From Bacteroides cellulosilyticus (GTDB taxonomy: Bacteria; Bacteroidota; Bacteroidia; Bacteroidales; Bacteroidaceae), in assembly GCF_020091405.1 (NCBI RefSeq), contig NZ_CP081903.1, positions 5,270,501 to 5,334,500 on the forward strand: 64,000 bases of DNA, written 5' to 3'. The notes beneath the pieces are model-generated. The model searched no databases. It was not told the origin of the DNA and saw only the letters and a program-made list of their open reading frames with translations. The number at the start of each line of letters is the position of its first letter. The stretch's first letter is position 1. The translations under genes and the position numbers were made by a program. This document shows positions 24,724 to 33,857 of this stretch, piece after piece.

Positions 24724-26946
24724 ATGGAAAGAGATGAATTTTTCACTACTGAAGAGAAGGAATTGCTCTTCTCTCTCTACAGAAAATTATTGCAGTTGAC
24801 CGGTGAGACATTACAGAAAGGTGACTGTAGAAAACTGAAAACACATCTTATCAACTCTATAAAGGATAACCGAGTCCAGCGTGACACCTTCGGACTGAAT
24901 CCACTGGTTAAAGATATGCAGACTGCCGTTATCGTGGCCGAAGAAATCGGAATGAAACGGGCGTCTATTCTGGGCATCATGCTGCACGAAAGCGTGAGAA
25001 ACGGAGCTTGTACCCCCGAAGAAGTGCAAGCCGCCTTCGGTGAAGACGTGGCAGGTATCATCCGCGGACTCATCCGCGTAAATGAGCTTTACTCCAAAAG
25101 CCCGACTATCGAATCGGAAAACTTCCGCAACCTGTTGCTCTCGTTTGCGGAAGATATGCGTGTGATCCTGATTATGATTGCAGACCGCGTGAACATCATG
25201 CGGCAAATCAAAGACAGCAGGAATGACGAAGCCCGTCGGCAAGTGGCAAATGAAGCGGCCTACCTGTACGCTCCCCTCGCCCACAAACTGGGTTTATATA
25301 AGCTGAAATCGGAACTGGAAGACCTTTCACTGAAATATACGGAGAAAGAGGTTTACTATCACATCAAGGATAAGCTGAACGAAACAAAAGCATCCCGTGA
25401 CAAGTATATTGCCGCCTTCATCGCTCCGATGCAGAAGAAACTGGAGGAGGCCGGATTGCATTTCCACATCAAAGGACGTACAAAGTCCATTCACTCCATC
25501 TATCAGAAGATGAAGAAACAGAAATGTCCGTTCGAAGGGGTATATGACTTGTTCGCCATCCGCATTATCCTGGATTCACCTGTAGATAAAGAAAAGCAGG
25601 AATGCTGGCAAGCATACTCCATTGTAACAGATATGTACCAACCTAACCCGAAGCGCTTGCGTGACTGGCTATCTGTACCCAAAAGCAACGGTTACGAGTC
25701 ATTACACATCACTGTAATGGGTCCCGAAGGCAAATGGGTGGAAGTACAGATACGTACCGAACGCATGGACGATATCGCCGAACGGGGACTCGCCGCTCAC
25801 TGGCGTTACAAAGGTGTAAAAGGAGAAACGGGATTGGATGAATGGCTGACCACTGTCCGTGAAGCATTAGAAAACTCGGATAGTAACGGGCTGGAAGCTA
25901 TGGACCAGTTCAAACTGGATTTATACGAGGATGAGGTCTTCGTATTCACTCCGAAAGGCGATCTGTTCAAGTTAGGCAAGGGAGCTACGGTACTGGATTT
26001 TGCCTTCCACATCCATAGCAAATTAGGATGTAAGTGTATCGGTGCAAAAGTAAACGGTAAGAATGCCCAATTGCGGCAAGTGCTGAATAGTGGTGATCAG
26101 GTGGAAATTATGACATCGAATACACAGACACCCAAACAGGATTGGCTGAATATTGTAACCAGCTCCAAGGCACGTACCAAGATACGCCAAGCATTGAAGG
26201 AGATGGTTGCCCGCCAGCATGCCTTTGCCAAAGAAACGATAGAGCGTAAATTCAAGAACCGGAAAATAGAATATGATGAAGCCGTAATGATGCGCCTAAT
26301 CAAACGTCTCGGCTTCAAGACAGTGACAGACTTTTATCAAAGCATCGCAGATGAAACACTGGATGTAAATGAAATCATCGATAAATATCTGGAACAGCAG
26401 AGGAGGGAAAGTGATACGCATGACGACATCACATACCGCAGCGCTGAGGGATATAATCTGCAACAGACACAGAACGACGAAATCACCCGTTCGAAAGAGG
26501 ATGTACTGGTAATTGATCAGGATCTGAAAGGACTGGACTTCAAGCTGGCACGCTGCTGTAGTCCGATTTATGGAGATGATGTTTTCGGTTTTGTTAGTGT
26601 GACCGGCGGCATCAAGATACATCGTAGTGACTGCCCTAACGCCACCCAGTTACGTGAACGATTCGGATACCGGATTGTAAAAGCGCGCTGGGCCGGTAAA
26701 TCGCAAGGTACGCAGTATCCGATTACGCTGCGCGTCGTGGGACATGACGATATAGGCATTGTTACAAATATCACTTCGATCATATCCAAAGAAAATGATA
26801 TCTCATTGCGCTCTATCGGCATTGACTCTCATGATGGTTTATTCTCCGGAACGATGACGATTATGATAGGTGATACCGGACGACTGGAGACACTGCTCAA
26901 GAAGCTGAGGACGGTGAAGGGAGTGAAACAAGTTTCAAGAAGCTGA
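24724..26946 (+). CDS. relA: RelA-type (p)ppGpp synthetase with degenerate HD domain
   Basis: A 740-aa RSH protein starting at 24724 (MERDEFFTTEEK). A TACCTTTG box at 24696-24703 lies inside the longer frame, which supports this start. The order is HD-like domain, synthetase, TGS (about 402-460) and a C-terminal ACT. The synthetase looks intact (GVYDLFAIRII, NGYESLHITVMGPEGKWVEVQIRT). The hydrolase centre is altered: RHPL is LNPL, the HD pair is His88-Glu89 (MLHESVRNG), and ADRLHNMRT is ADRVNIMRQ. I therefore predict a synthesis-only stringent-response enzyme, with a separate bifunctional SpoT/Rel elsewhere. Confidence 0.88.
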   Translation: MERDEFFTTEEKELLFSLYRKLLQLTGETLQKGDCRKLKTHLINSIKDNRVQRDTFGLNPLVKDMQTAVIVAEEIGMKRASILGIMLHESVRNGACTPEEVQAAFGEDVAGIIRGLIRVNELYSKSPTIESENFRNLLLSFAEDMRVILIMIADRVNIMRQIKDSRNDEARRQVANEAAYLYAPLAHKLGLYKLKSELEDLSLKYTEKEVYYHIKDKLNETKASRDKYIAAFIAPMQKKLEEAGLHFHIKGRTKSIHSIYQKMKKQKCPFEGVYDLFAIRIILDSPVDKEKQECWQAYSIVTDMYQPNPKRLRDWLSVPKSNGYESLHITVMGPEGKWVEVQIRTERMDDIAERGLAAHWRYKGVKGETGLDEWLTTVREALENSDSNGLEAMDQFKLDLYEDEVFVFTPKGDLFKLGKGATVLDFAFHIHSKLGCKCIGAKVNGKNAQLRQVLNSGDQVEIMTSNTQTPKQDWLNIVTSSKARTKIRQALKEMVARQHAFAKETIERKFKNRKIEYDEAVMMRLIKRLGFKTVTDFYQSIADETLDVNEIIDKYLEQQRRESDTHDDITYRSAEGYNLQQTQNDEITRSKEDVLVIDQDLKGLDFKLARCCSPIYGDDVFGFVSVTGGIKIHRSDCPNATQLRERFGYRIVKARWAGKSQGTQYPITLRVVGHDDIGIVTNITSIISKENDISLRSIGIDSHDGLFSGTMTIMIGDTGRLETLLKKLRTVKGVKQVSRS

Positions 26947-27023
26947 GTTAGCTACGAGCTACCAATGACAAGTAGTAATATCCAAAGCAGTTAACCTATA
27001 GCTCATAACATGTCATTATTAAT

Positions 27024-27380
27024 ATGAAATACGATTTTAAAAAACAGATCCGCAGTTTCGGATATGCCTGGAAAGGTATCCGGCAATGTGTAGGGAAAGA
27101 GCAGAACTTAAGTTTTCATCTCATTACTACAGCAGTAGTGATAGCTGCCGGTTTTTTCTTTGGCATAACACGTACGGAATGGATAGTCATTATCTTGTGT
27201 ATTGGCGTGGTAATAGCCGCGGAACTATTCAATACAGCCATTGAAAAATTAGTGGATCTGGTTTCTCCCGAGCGTCACCCCATTGCAGGGCAGGTAAAAG
27301 ACATTGCCGCCGGAGCAGTGCTGGTGTGCGCTGTTGCGGCGGCAATTATCGGGATCATTATTTTTCTCCCGTATTTATAA
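27024..27380 (+). CDS. dgkA: Diacylglycerol/undecaprenol kinase family membrane protein
   Basis: A 118-aa small integral membrane kinase. It has an amphipathic N terminus (KKQIRSFGYAWKGIRQCVGKEQNLSFHL), three membrane helices and the family signature AAELFNTAIEKLVDLVSPERHP, with catalytic Glu and metal-binding residues, then VKDIAAGAVLV. The family phosphorylates undecaprenol or diacylglycerol at the inner membrane. It is 77 bases after relA and ends in a hairpin repeat shared with the convergent MFS gene. Confidence 0.9.
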   Translation: MKYDFKKQIRSFGYAWKGIRQCVGKEQNLSFHLITTAVVIAAGFFFGITRTEWIVIILCIGVVIAAELFNTAIEKLVDLVSPERHPIAGQVKDIAAGAVLVCAVAAAIIGIIIFLPYL

Positions 27381-27386
27381 ATACTC

Positions 27387-27440
27387 AGGCGCAGATTACA
27401 CAGATTCTTTTCCTGATATAAATCTGCGTGATCTGCGCCT
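27387..27440. repeat. Long hairpin repeat/terminator (AGGCGCAGAT type)
   Basis: Arms at 27387-27406 and 27421-27440 match at 18 of 20 positions (AGGCGCAGATTACACAGATT on the left) around a 14-base loop. It sits between two convergent stops and probably ends transcription from both. The sequence style recurs in intergenic spaces of Bacteroides. Confidence 0.75.
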
Positions 27441-27445
27441 GCTAA

Positions 27446-28489
27446 TTATCTTACTTTTTTCCTCTTATAATAAGGATACGTCAGCAAAAAGAAGAAAGCC
27501 AAGGTTACCAGGATTCCAATACCAATCACCTTATAAATCAACTGAAAATCAGTATATAGATAAATATCTGCAATACCGGTTCCATTTGCTAATTCGGAAT
27601 ACATTTCTCCATGATCCGATAGGAAACAACAAACTGCAAGCCCAATCAAAATACCGGCTTCCATGGCCAAATGGCAAGTTGTATTCGCCGTTCCCCGCTG
27701 ACAATGTTGCGAGAGCTTAATAAATATCTTCGTAAAAGGTATCGTAAGCACTACCAGAACAACGAGAAAAAACAGTGCAGCATAATCCCCTTGTTTGATT
27801 AACAATAATGCAATTCCGGGAATAAAAGCAATCAGTACCAGATTGAGGGCGGGAAGCCAACCCCGCAACAACAAGAAGCGGTCAAAATTGCAATGCCCCA
27901 CTCCTATCGGTGCACGAAAAGCTACATATACCCGCAATGCAAATAAAATGCTGAATATACTGCATAATATAGAAAAATATGCCGTCATGCTGAAACCTTT
28001 GAGCTGGAACATCCATATTCCCGCTCCCACTCCTACCAGCATACCTAAACGGCCTGCCAGTGCAAAGCCCAGATTTCCGGCACTACGGCGCGAAGCAGTA
28101 GTGATATCGATGGCCACCGTAATGCCTGCCGTCGTAGCCAATCCGAATGCTCCGCCCTGCACAGCAACAAGCATCAGCAACCTCGGAAAAGTATCGACAA
28201 AAATATAGCCTAAAGTCGTTCCCAACATCACAAATATGGAATAGACAAGTACGCGTTTCCGCTTATACTCATCTCCCAGATATGCATGGAACGGCCCCAC
28301 CAGGAACATTGCCGCCATAAATACCAGAAACATGCTGCCGGCCTGCCCTGTGGAAATGCCCAACCTGGACATCATCACTGAGGGAAGCACCGGGAAAAGC
28401 ATGTAGATGGATGCGAAAAGCAGGAAATTGGCAAAGCACATCCTCATAAAGCCCAGTGACCAAAGATTATCAATATTGCTCTTTCTCAT
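27446..28489 (-). CDS. MFS transporter
   Basis: A 347-aa membrane protein with about ten hydrophobic helices. The N terminus ([32 protein letters not shown]) and the loop between helices 2 and 3 ([20 protein letters not shown]) match the major facilitator fold, motif A being [15 protein letters not shown]. It is shorter than the usual 12-helix length of about 400 aa. The substrate is unknown. Its start overlaps the panB end by 20 bases, so the two are likely cotranscribed. Confidence 0.8.
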   Translation of the reverse strand: MRKSNIDNLWSLGFMRMCFANFLLFASIYMLFPVLPSVMMSRLGISTGQAGSMFLVFMAAMFLVGPFHAYLGDEYKRKRVLVYSIFVMLGTTLGYIFVDTFPRLLMLVAVQGGAFGLATTAGITVAIDITTASRRSAGNLGFALAGRLGMLVGVGAGIWMFQLKGFSMTAYFSILCSIFSILFALRVYVAFRAPIGVGHCNFDRFLLLRGWLPALNLVLIAFIPGIALLLIKQGDYAALFFLVVLVVLTIPFTKIFIKLSQHCQRGTANTTCHLAMEAGILIGLAVCCFLSDHGEMYSELANGTGIADIYLYTDFQLIYKVIGIGILVTLAFFFLLTYPYYKRKKVR

Positions 28490-29291
28490 TCGGGAAATCT
28501 AAGTTCTTGACATCAGATACATAACGGCTGATAGCATCAGTCATCACTGTATGCAGATCGGCATAACGACGCAGGAAACGAGGACGGAAACCATTGTTCA
28601 TTCCCAGCATATCCTGAATCACCAACACCTGGCCATCTACTCCACCACCGGCACCGATACCGATAATAGGAATGGTCAGTTCACTTGCCACACGTTCGGC
28701 CAGAGCGGCAGGTATTTTCTCCAATACAATGGCAAAACAGCCGGCTTCTTCCAGCATGTGAGCGTCACTTATCAGTTTCTCAGCTTCCGTATCATCTTTC
28801 GCACGAACCGTATAAGTACCGTATTTATTGATAGATTGCGGCATCAGCCCGAGATGTCCCATTATAGGAATACCGGCACTGAGAATACGTTTCACCGTAC
28901 CTATAATTTCTTCGCCACCTTCCAGTTTCAGAGCGTCCGCATGGCTCTCTTTCATAATCCGGATAGCCGAAGCAAGACCTTCCATCTCATTACCTTGGTA
29001 AGATCCGAAAGGCATATCCACCACCACCATAGCACGTTTCACACCACGAACTACGGATTTTGCATGATATATCATCTGATCGAGAGTGATTGGAAGTGTA
29101 GTCACATTACCTGCCATCACATTACTGGCAGAGTCGCCTACCAGGATTACATCCATGCCTGCACCGTCCACAATCTGCGCCATAGTATAGTCGTAAGACG
29201 TCAACATAGATATCTTTTCGCCTCTCTGCTTCATCTCTACAAGGCGATGAGTAGTCACTTTTCGAGTGTCATCTGAAATATAACCAGCCAT
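28470..29291 (-). CDS. panB: 3-methyl-2-oxobutanoate hydroxymethyltransferase
   Basis: A 273-aa PanB of standard length. Motifs include [68 protein letters not shown] and [21 protein letters not shown]. It transfers a hydroxymethyl group from methylene-THF to 2-oxoisovalerate, the first committed step to pantothenate in the cytoplasm. A TACCTTTG box on the minus strand at 29347-29354 is a likely -7 element. Confidence 0.95.
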   Translation of the reverse strand: MAGYISDDTRKVTTHRLVEMKQRGEKISMLTSYDYTMAQIVDGAGMDVILVGDSASNVMAGNVTTLPITLDQMIYHAKSVVRGVKRAMVVVDMPFGSYQGNEMEGLASAIRIMKESHADALKLEGGEEIIGTVKRILSAGIPIMGHLGLMPQSINKYGTYTVRAKDDTEAEKLISDAHMLEEAGCFAIVLEKIPAALAERVASELTIPIIGIGAGGGVDGQVLVIQDMLGMNNGFRPRFLRRYADLHTVMTDAISRYVSDVKNLDFPNEKEQY

Positions 29292-29472
29292 AATTCTTTA
29301 GTTATAAGTTATTAGTTATGAGTTATTATTTCTCAAAATTCGGGCGCAAAGGTATAACTTTAAATTAATAACCTCATAAAATTATGATAAAGTTTTAAAT
29401 GCAGGCGAATCACTTATTCAATATTTTTACATACATTTGTTCCATTATACAATTCACATACAAAGATATACC

Positions 29473-31524
29473 ATGAAAAACCTCTTTACTCTGCTCACAT
29501 GCATTTTCATGCTGGCTATAAAGCCAGAAGCACAAGCACAAGTCAGCAACTCACCCGTTCAGCAAACAATTCACGGATGTTGGTATAACCCGGACACTCA
29601 GGAATGGTTGTTAGGTTTCTTTGAAAACTTCGCCATATACGAAGATGATATTTGGTTGTATCAATCTATGAATATACGAAAAGGAAAAGCGGAGATTACG
29701 CTTGGAAAAGGGAATGAGAGTAGAATGATTAAACTTAAATTCGACAATAAGCAAGACAGTATTTGCACCGCCATACTTCCTGATAAACGGCAATTGAAGT
29801 TAACCCGGCACTCCGTGCAACCGGAATTTAAGTGCAAAGACCACCGCACATTTACAGACAATGGCTACTACACAGACTCTGTCACCCTCATTGGATATCT
29901 GCAACATACGGAGCGAACTTCACCTTTTCCTATCAGTGTGCCCAATTTCTACACTGATGAAGAGGATACATATTATGCGGATATAGATTCACTAGGATGT
30001 TTCAGCATCACTTTCCCTGTCATAAATACAACCTCCGTTTTTCTGGACTGGGGAAAAGAGGGAATTAATATCTATGATGTAGTAGAACCTGGTGAAAAGA
30101 TATTCCTATACCATGATTATGCCACCAACCGAACTCAATTCATGGGAAAAAACGCCCGCTTACATACGGAATTAAGAAACTATGCCTTGTATCCACCCAA
30201 TAAAGAATATAGTATATATGTTCCTTATTACGACAAAACGATGAGCCATGAGGAATTTATGCAGAAACTGGAGGATATCTACAAGACGAAAGTAAATATA
30301 TTGAAGGGATACACAGACAAGTATCCATCGCTTTCAGACAGATTCATGCAATATATACAATCCGACTACACAATGGATCTGGCCTCCTACCTCATGCAAA
30401 GACGTTTCGCACTGAGAAGGGGATTTAATAAGGAATTCTTTGATAAGCCTTATACAGACTATGTAGACAGTCTGTATAACCGTTTACCACAACCTTATAC
30501 ATTACAGCGAAATATCAGTTCTTTTCTAAGGGACTATCTGGGTTACTATAATAGTATGTTTTCCACAGCTATCACCCTCAGCAATATTGAAGTGCTCCGT
30601 TATCTGGACCAGAAACAAATTCACTCCCTGAATAAACAGCAAAAGGAAGATCTTCTGGCATATGAACATGCCATAGACCTCAGTATATTGGGAAGACATT
30701 ATGGAAAAGATTCTTTAGAAATAGATTCATTAGCCTTGCCCTACAAAGAAGGAATGCTACGCACCAACGAATTACTGAACGACAGCAGTATACTCCATTT
30801 GTGTCAGCAATATCAATCCCTGATACCCTTTTTAATGGACAAAAAGAGAATAGACGAGCAACTTATTTGTTTCGAACAGATAGAAGCTTCCCCAATATTA
30901 AAAGAATGGATAGCTACCAAAACTTTCTATAACAACATGGAATACAACAGAAAGGAACTGGACGAAAATATTCTGGAATACTTCAAGCAACTTGTCACCC
31001 ATAAAGAGTTCAGGAGTACAATAATGGATCGACAGAAAACATACATCGCACTCAGTAAGCAAGAGATGAACTACCCGGAAAGTTTGAAGGAAACCGCTCA
31101 TTTGAAAGATAGCAACGATGCCGACGAACTATGGCATACATTGATTGCCCCCTACAAAGGAAAAGTCATTTATGTAGATATATGGGGAACTTGGTGCAGT
31201 CCGTGCAAAAGAGAAATGCAATTGGTTGCATCGATAAAGGATGAAATGCAGAATAAGGATGTGATCTTTATGTACTTTGCCAGCAACTCTCCCGAAGCAA
31301 CCTGGAAAAATTGCATCAAAGAATTCCGCTTAACCGGTCCTAACATAGTGCACTACAACCTCCCTCAGAAGCAACAGCAAATGCTGGAACAAAAATTCTC
31401 TATCAATAGTTTCCCTACCTATATATTAATAGATAAGGACGGAAATGTTACAGACATGAAAGCACTTTCTCCCAGCAGGAAAGCTGAATTGATAAATAGA
31501 TGCAATGAACTGCTGACTAAATAG
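29473..31524 (+). CDS. TlpA-like thioredoxin-domain protein, exported
   Basis: A 683-aa protein from ATG 29473 with a signal peptide (MKNLFTLLTCIFMLAIKPEAQAQ). A frame opening 12 codons earlier is discounted because a TACATTTG box overlaps it at 29432-29439. A long N-terminal part without a recognised domain, beta-rich then helical, is followed by a C-terminal thioredoxin-fold domain with DIWGTWCSPCKREM (CxxC near residue 575) and FSINSFPTYILIDKDGNV with the cis-Pro. The family works in the periplasm or at the cell surface in disulfide reduction, often for nutrient-linked proteins in Bacteroides. Confidence 0.85.
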   Translation: MKNLFTLLTCIFMLAIKPEAQAQVSNSPVQQTIHGCWYNPDTQEWLLGFFENFAIYEDDIWLYQSMNIRKGKAEITLGKGNESRMIKLKFDNKQDSICTAILPDKRQLKLTRHSVQPEFKCKDHRTFTDNGYYTDSVTLIGYLQHTERTSPFPISVPNFYTDEEDTYYADIDSLGCFSITFPVINTTSVFLDWGKEGINIYDVVEPGEKIFLYHDYATNRTQFMGKNARLHTELRNYALYPPNKEYSIYVPYYDKTMSHEEFMQKLEDIYKTKVNILKGYTDKYPSLSDRFMQYIQSDYTMDLASYLMQRRFALRRGFNKEFFDKPYTDYVDSLYNRLPQPYTLQRNISSFLRDYLGYYNSMFSTAITLSNIEVLRYLDQKQIHSLNKQQKEDLLAYEHAIDLSILGRHYGKDSLEIDSLALPYKEGMLRTNELLNDSSILHLCQQYQSLIPFLMDKKRIDEQLICFEQIEASPILKEWIATKTFYNNMEYNRKELDENILEYFKQLVTHKEFRSTIMDRQKTYIALSKQEMNYPESLKETAHLKDSNDADELWHTLIAPYKGKVIYVDIWGTWCSPCKREMQLVASIKDEMQNKDVIFMYFASNSPEATWKNCIKEFRLTGPNIVHYNLPQKQQQMLEQKFSINSFPTYILIDKDGNVTDMKALSPSRKAELINRCNELLTK

Positions 31525-32158
31525 TCAGCAGTTTCTCATAATCCATACCTTTGAAGTCATCAATGATATAATGACACAACGGAGCAATTTCTTCGCGTGA
31601 ATTGGTAGTAGCCAGACCGATTACTGTAGCTCCGGAAGCCATGCCCGCTTTCAGTCCGTTGAAAGAGTCTTCGAAAACATAAGTTGTTTCCGGTGTAGTG
31701 CCAAAGACTTTCATGCCAAGCAGGAAGCAATCCGGTGCAGGTTTGGAAGCAGTGAACATTTCAGCCGTGAGAATACGGTCGAACATAGTTTTGATTTCGG
31801 GTTTAGCACGATATACAGCTTCCATCTTTTTATCATTGGAACTGGTGACTACAGCCATCTTTACACCATTGCGACGGAGATCGGCAATAAAGGATTCTAC
31901 ACCGGGAATAAATTCGAATGTCATTTCCTGCTCAAAGCGGTCGAGGCCGGCGGTAATTTCTTCCTGTTCTTTAATCATACCGGGAAAAAAGGTGTCATAG
32001 ATGTACGCCAAAGTTTGTCCCTTTACGCGACTTTCAAGGTCTTCCATACCCAAGTAATCTACTCCCATCTTGTGCCAGAAGATGCTGTACTGCGTCTCTG
32101 TGTCGACAACGACACCATCAAAATCGAAAAGAACGGCGATGTTTTTTGTTTCAGTCAT
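31517..32158 (-). CDS. HAD superfamily phosphatase (beta-phosphoglucomutase-like)
   Basis: A 213-aa HAD subfamily IA hydrolase. Motif I is LFDFDGVVVDTE with both Asp residues, motif II is VVTSSND, the Lys of motif III is in the TASKPAPDCFLLG stretch, and motif IV is FEDSFNGLKAGMASG. The helical cap begins after motif I. The substrate is likely a phosphosugar, but it cannot be named. It is convergent with the TlpA-like gene with an 8-base overlap. Confidence 0.88.
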   Translation of the reverse strand: MTETKNIAVLFDFDGVVVDTETQYSIFWHKMGVDYLGMEDLESRVKGQTLAYIYDTFFPGMIKEQEEITAGLDRFEQEMTFEFIPGVESFIADLRRNGVKMAVVTSSNDKKMEAVYRAKPEIKTMFDRILTAEMFTASKPAPDCFLLGMKVFGTTPETTYVFEDSFNGLKAGMASGATVIGLATTNSREEIAPLCHYIIDDFKGMDYEKLLTI

Positions 32159-32224
32159 ATAAACTTCCTTTTACCTTATTATGTTAATACCTTATCAATT
32201 ACGATACAAAGGTCTGAATAATCC

Positions 32225-32254
32225 TTGAACAGAGCAAATAAATGAGTAACTTTG
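32225..32254 (+). promoter_or_regulatory. Promoter of the MATE gene
   Basis: TTG at 32225-32227 and TAACTTTG at 32247-32254 are 19 bases apart, matching the Bacteroides consensus. The element lies inside an upstream extension of the MATE frame, which is why I place that start at 32332. Confidence 0.7.
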
Positions 32255-32331
32255 CTGCAAATACAGATACGCGGACGGCACGGACCGGAGCGGACGAACG
32301 CGGATTCATTACTTTCTTTAGATTAATAGTT

Positions 32332-33681
32332 ATGGATAATAACCCTCACATATTAGGCACCGAACGTATAGGTAAACTGCTGCTACAATATTCTATACCC
32401 GCCATCATCGGTATGACGATTACTTCACTGTACAACATCATCGACAGCATTTTCATCGGTCACGGTGTAGGTGCGATGGGTATTGCCGGATTGGCCATTA
32501 CTTTTCCGCTGATGAATCTTGTGGTAGCATTCTGTACATTGGTGTCGGCAGGTGGATCTACAATCTCATCCATCCGTTTGGGGCAGAAAGATTTGGATGG
32601 AGCTACCGAGGTATTGGGAAATACGCTGATGTTTTGTCTGATCAATGCTGTTGTTTTCGGCGGACTCGCCTTTTTGTTTCTGGATGAAATATTAAGGTTC
32701 TTCGGTGCCAGCCAGGATACACTGCCCTATGCCCGGGATTTCATGCAAATTATTCTTGCAGGAACACCCATTACTTACACGATGATCGGACTGAACAATA
32801 TCATGCGTGCTACGGGATATCCTAAAAAGGCAATGTTGACTTCCATGGTAACCGTGGTTTGTAACATCATCCTTGCTCCTATCTTTATCTTCCATTTTGA
32901 CTGGGGTATTCGCGGAGCTGCCACGGCGACCGTTATTTCGCAGTTTATCGGTATGGTATGGGTAGTGAAACATTTCCTTGATAAAGACAGCTTTGTGCGC
33001 TTCCGCCCGGACTTCTGGAAACTAAAGAAGCGCATCATCAGCAGTATTTTTTCGATCGGAATGTCGCCTTTCTTGATGAATGTGTGCGCCTGTGTCATTG
33101 TGATTATCATCAACAACTCTCTGCAACGCCACGGAGGTGATATGGCCATCGGAGCTTACGGCATCATCAATCGCCTGCTCACTCTCTATATAATGATTGT
33201 ATTAGGATTAACCATGGGTATGCAGCCTATTGTGGGATATAATTTCGGGGCACAGAAGCATGACCGTGTGAAGCAAACCTTGAAACTGAGTATTCTGACC
33301 GGTGTGTGCATCACGAGCAGTGGTTTCCTCATTTGCGAGCTTTTCCCGTATGCAGTGTCCGCTATCTTCACAAACGATCAGGAACTGATTGACATTGCTT
33401 CACGCGGTGTTCGCATTTGCGTGCTGATGTTCCCGTTGGTGGGTGCGCAGATTGTTATCGGTAACTTCTTCCAGAGTATCGGAAAGGCTAAAATCAGTAT
33501 TTTCCTTTCACTTACCCGGCAACTCTTATATTTACTTCCCGGTCTGATCTTCTTCCCCCGCTTTATAGGATTGGATGGTATCTGGACCAGTATGCCGGTG
33601 GCTGACTTTTTCGCTTTCCTAACGGCACTTGCAGTGTTATGGACGTATATTCGAAAGAAAAACAAAGAGAGTATCGCGTAA
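32332..33681 (+). CDS. MATE family efflux transporter
   Basis: A 449-aa protein starting at ATG 32332 (MDNNPHILGTERIGKLLLQYSIPAIIGM), with about 12 membrane helices in two six-helix halves. Typical stretches are SLYNIIDSIFIGHGVGAMGIAGLAITFP and GMQPIVGYNFGAQKHDRVKQTL. The family exports drugs or metabolites using Na+ or H+ gradients. The substrate is not predictable. Its own promoter is visible upstream and tandem hairpins follow the stop. Confidence 0.9.
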   Translation: MDNNPHILGTERIGKLLLQYSIPAIIGMTITSLYNIIDSIFIGHGVGAMGIAGLAITFPLMNLVVAFCTLVSAGGSTISSIRLGQKDLDGATEVLGNTLMFCLINAVVFGGLAFLFLDEILRFFGASQDTLPYARDFMQIILAGTPITYTMIGLNNIMRATGYPKKAMLTSMVTVVCNIILAPIFIFHFDWGIRGAATATVISQFIGMVWVVKHFLDKDSFVRFRPDFWKLKKRIISSIFSIGMSPFLMNVCACVIVIIINNSLQRHGGDMAIGAYGIINRLLTLYIMIVLGLTMGMQPIVGYNFGAQKHDRVKQTLKLSILTGVCITSSGFLICELFPYAVSAIFTNDQELIDIASRGVRICVLMFPLVGAQIVIGNFFQSIGKAKISIFLSLTRQLLYLLPGLIFFPRFIGLDGIWTSMPVADFFAFLTALAVLWTYIRKKNKESIA

Positions 33682-33702
33682 GTAATTTGTATCACTCAAA
33701 CA

Positions 33703-33806
33703 GAAGGTATAACCTTCAACCAAAAAGGGTGTAGCCCTAAGTACCAAAGGGCTACACCATCCTTATCAAAGGGTGTAGCCATCCGGCCTAAAAGGCTACA
33801 CCCTTT
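33703..33806. repeat. Tandem hairpins built on GGGTGTAGCC/GGCTACACCC
   Basis: Three hairpins follow the MATE stop: GAAGG/CCTTC (33703-33717), GGTGTAGCCCT/AGGGCTACACC (33728-33758) and AAAGGGTGTAGCC/GGCTACACCCTTT (33768-33806) with a T run. The last two share the same core, so the array looks like a repeat as well as a terminator for two convergent operons. Confidence 0.75.
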
Positions 33807-33857
33807 TTATTCTGCCCCACAGATATCTGTAGGCAAGGTTAAAGCAATCAAATGGGC

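Noticed and set aside
26946..27010. GAGCTAC-type repeat after relA as a third member of the hairpin-loop family
   Set aside because: It shares arm-like words (GCTACGAGCTAC) but lacks the TGGCTGCGCTAT loop core and a clear pairing arm.
27446..28489. MFS gene as a truncated pseudogene because it is only 347 aa
   Set aside because: Start, stop and helix pattern are clean, it is coupled to panB, and no remnant of further helices was seen in the flanking frames; short MFS forms exist.
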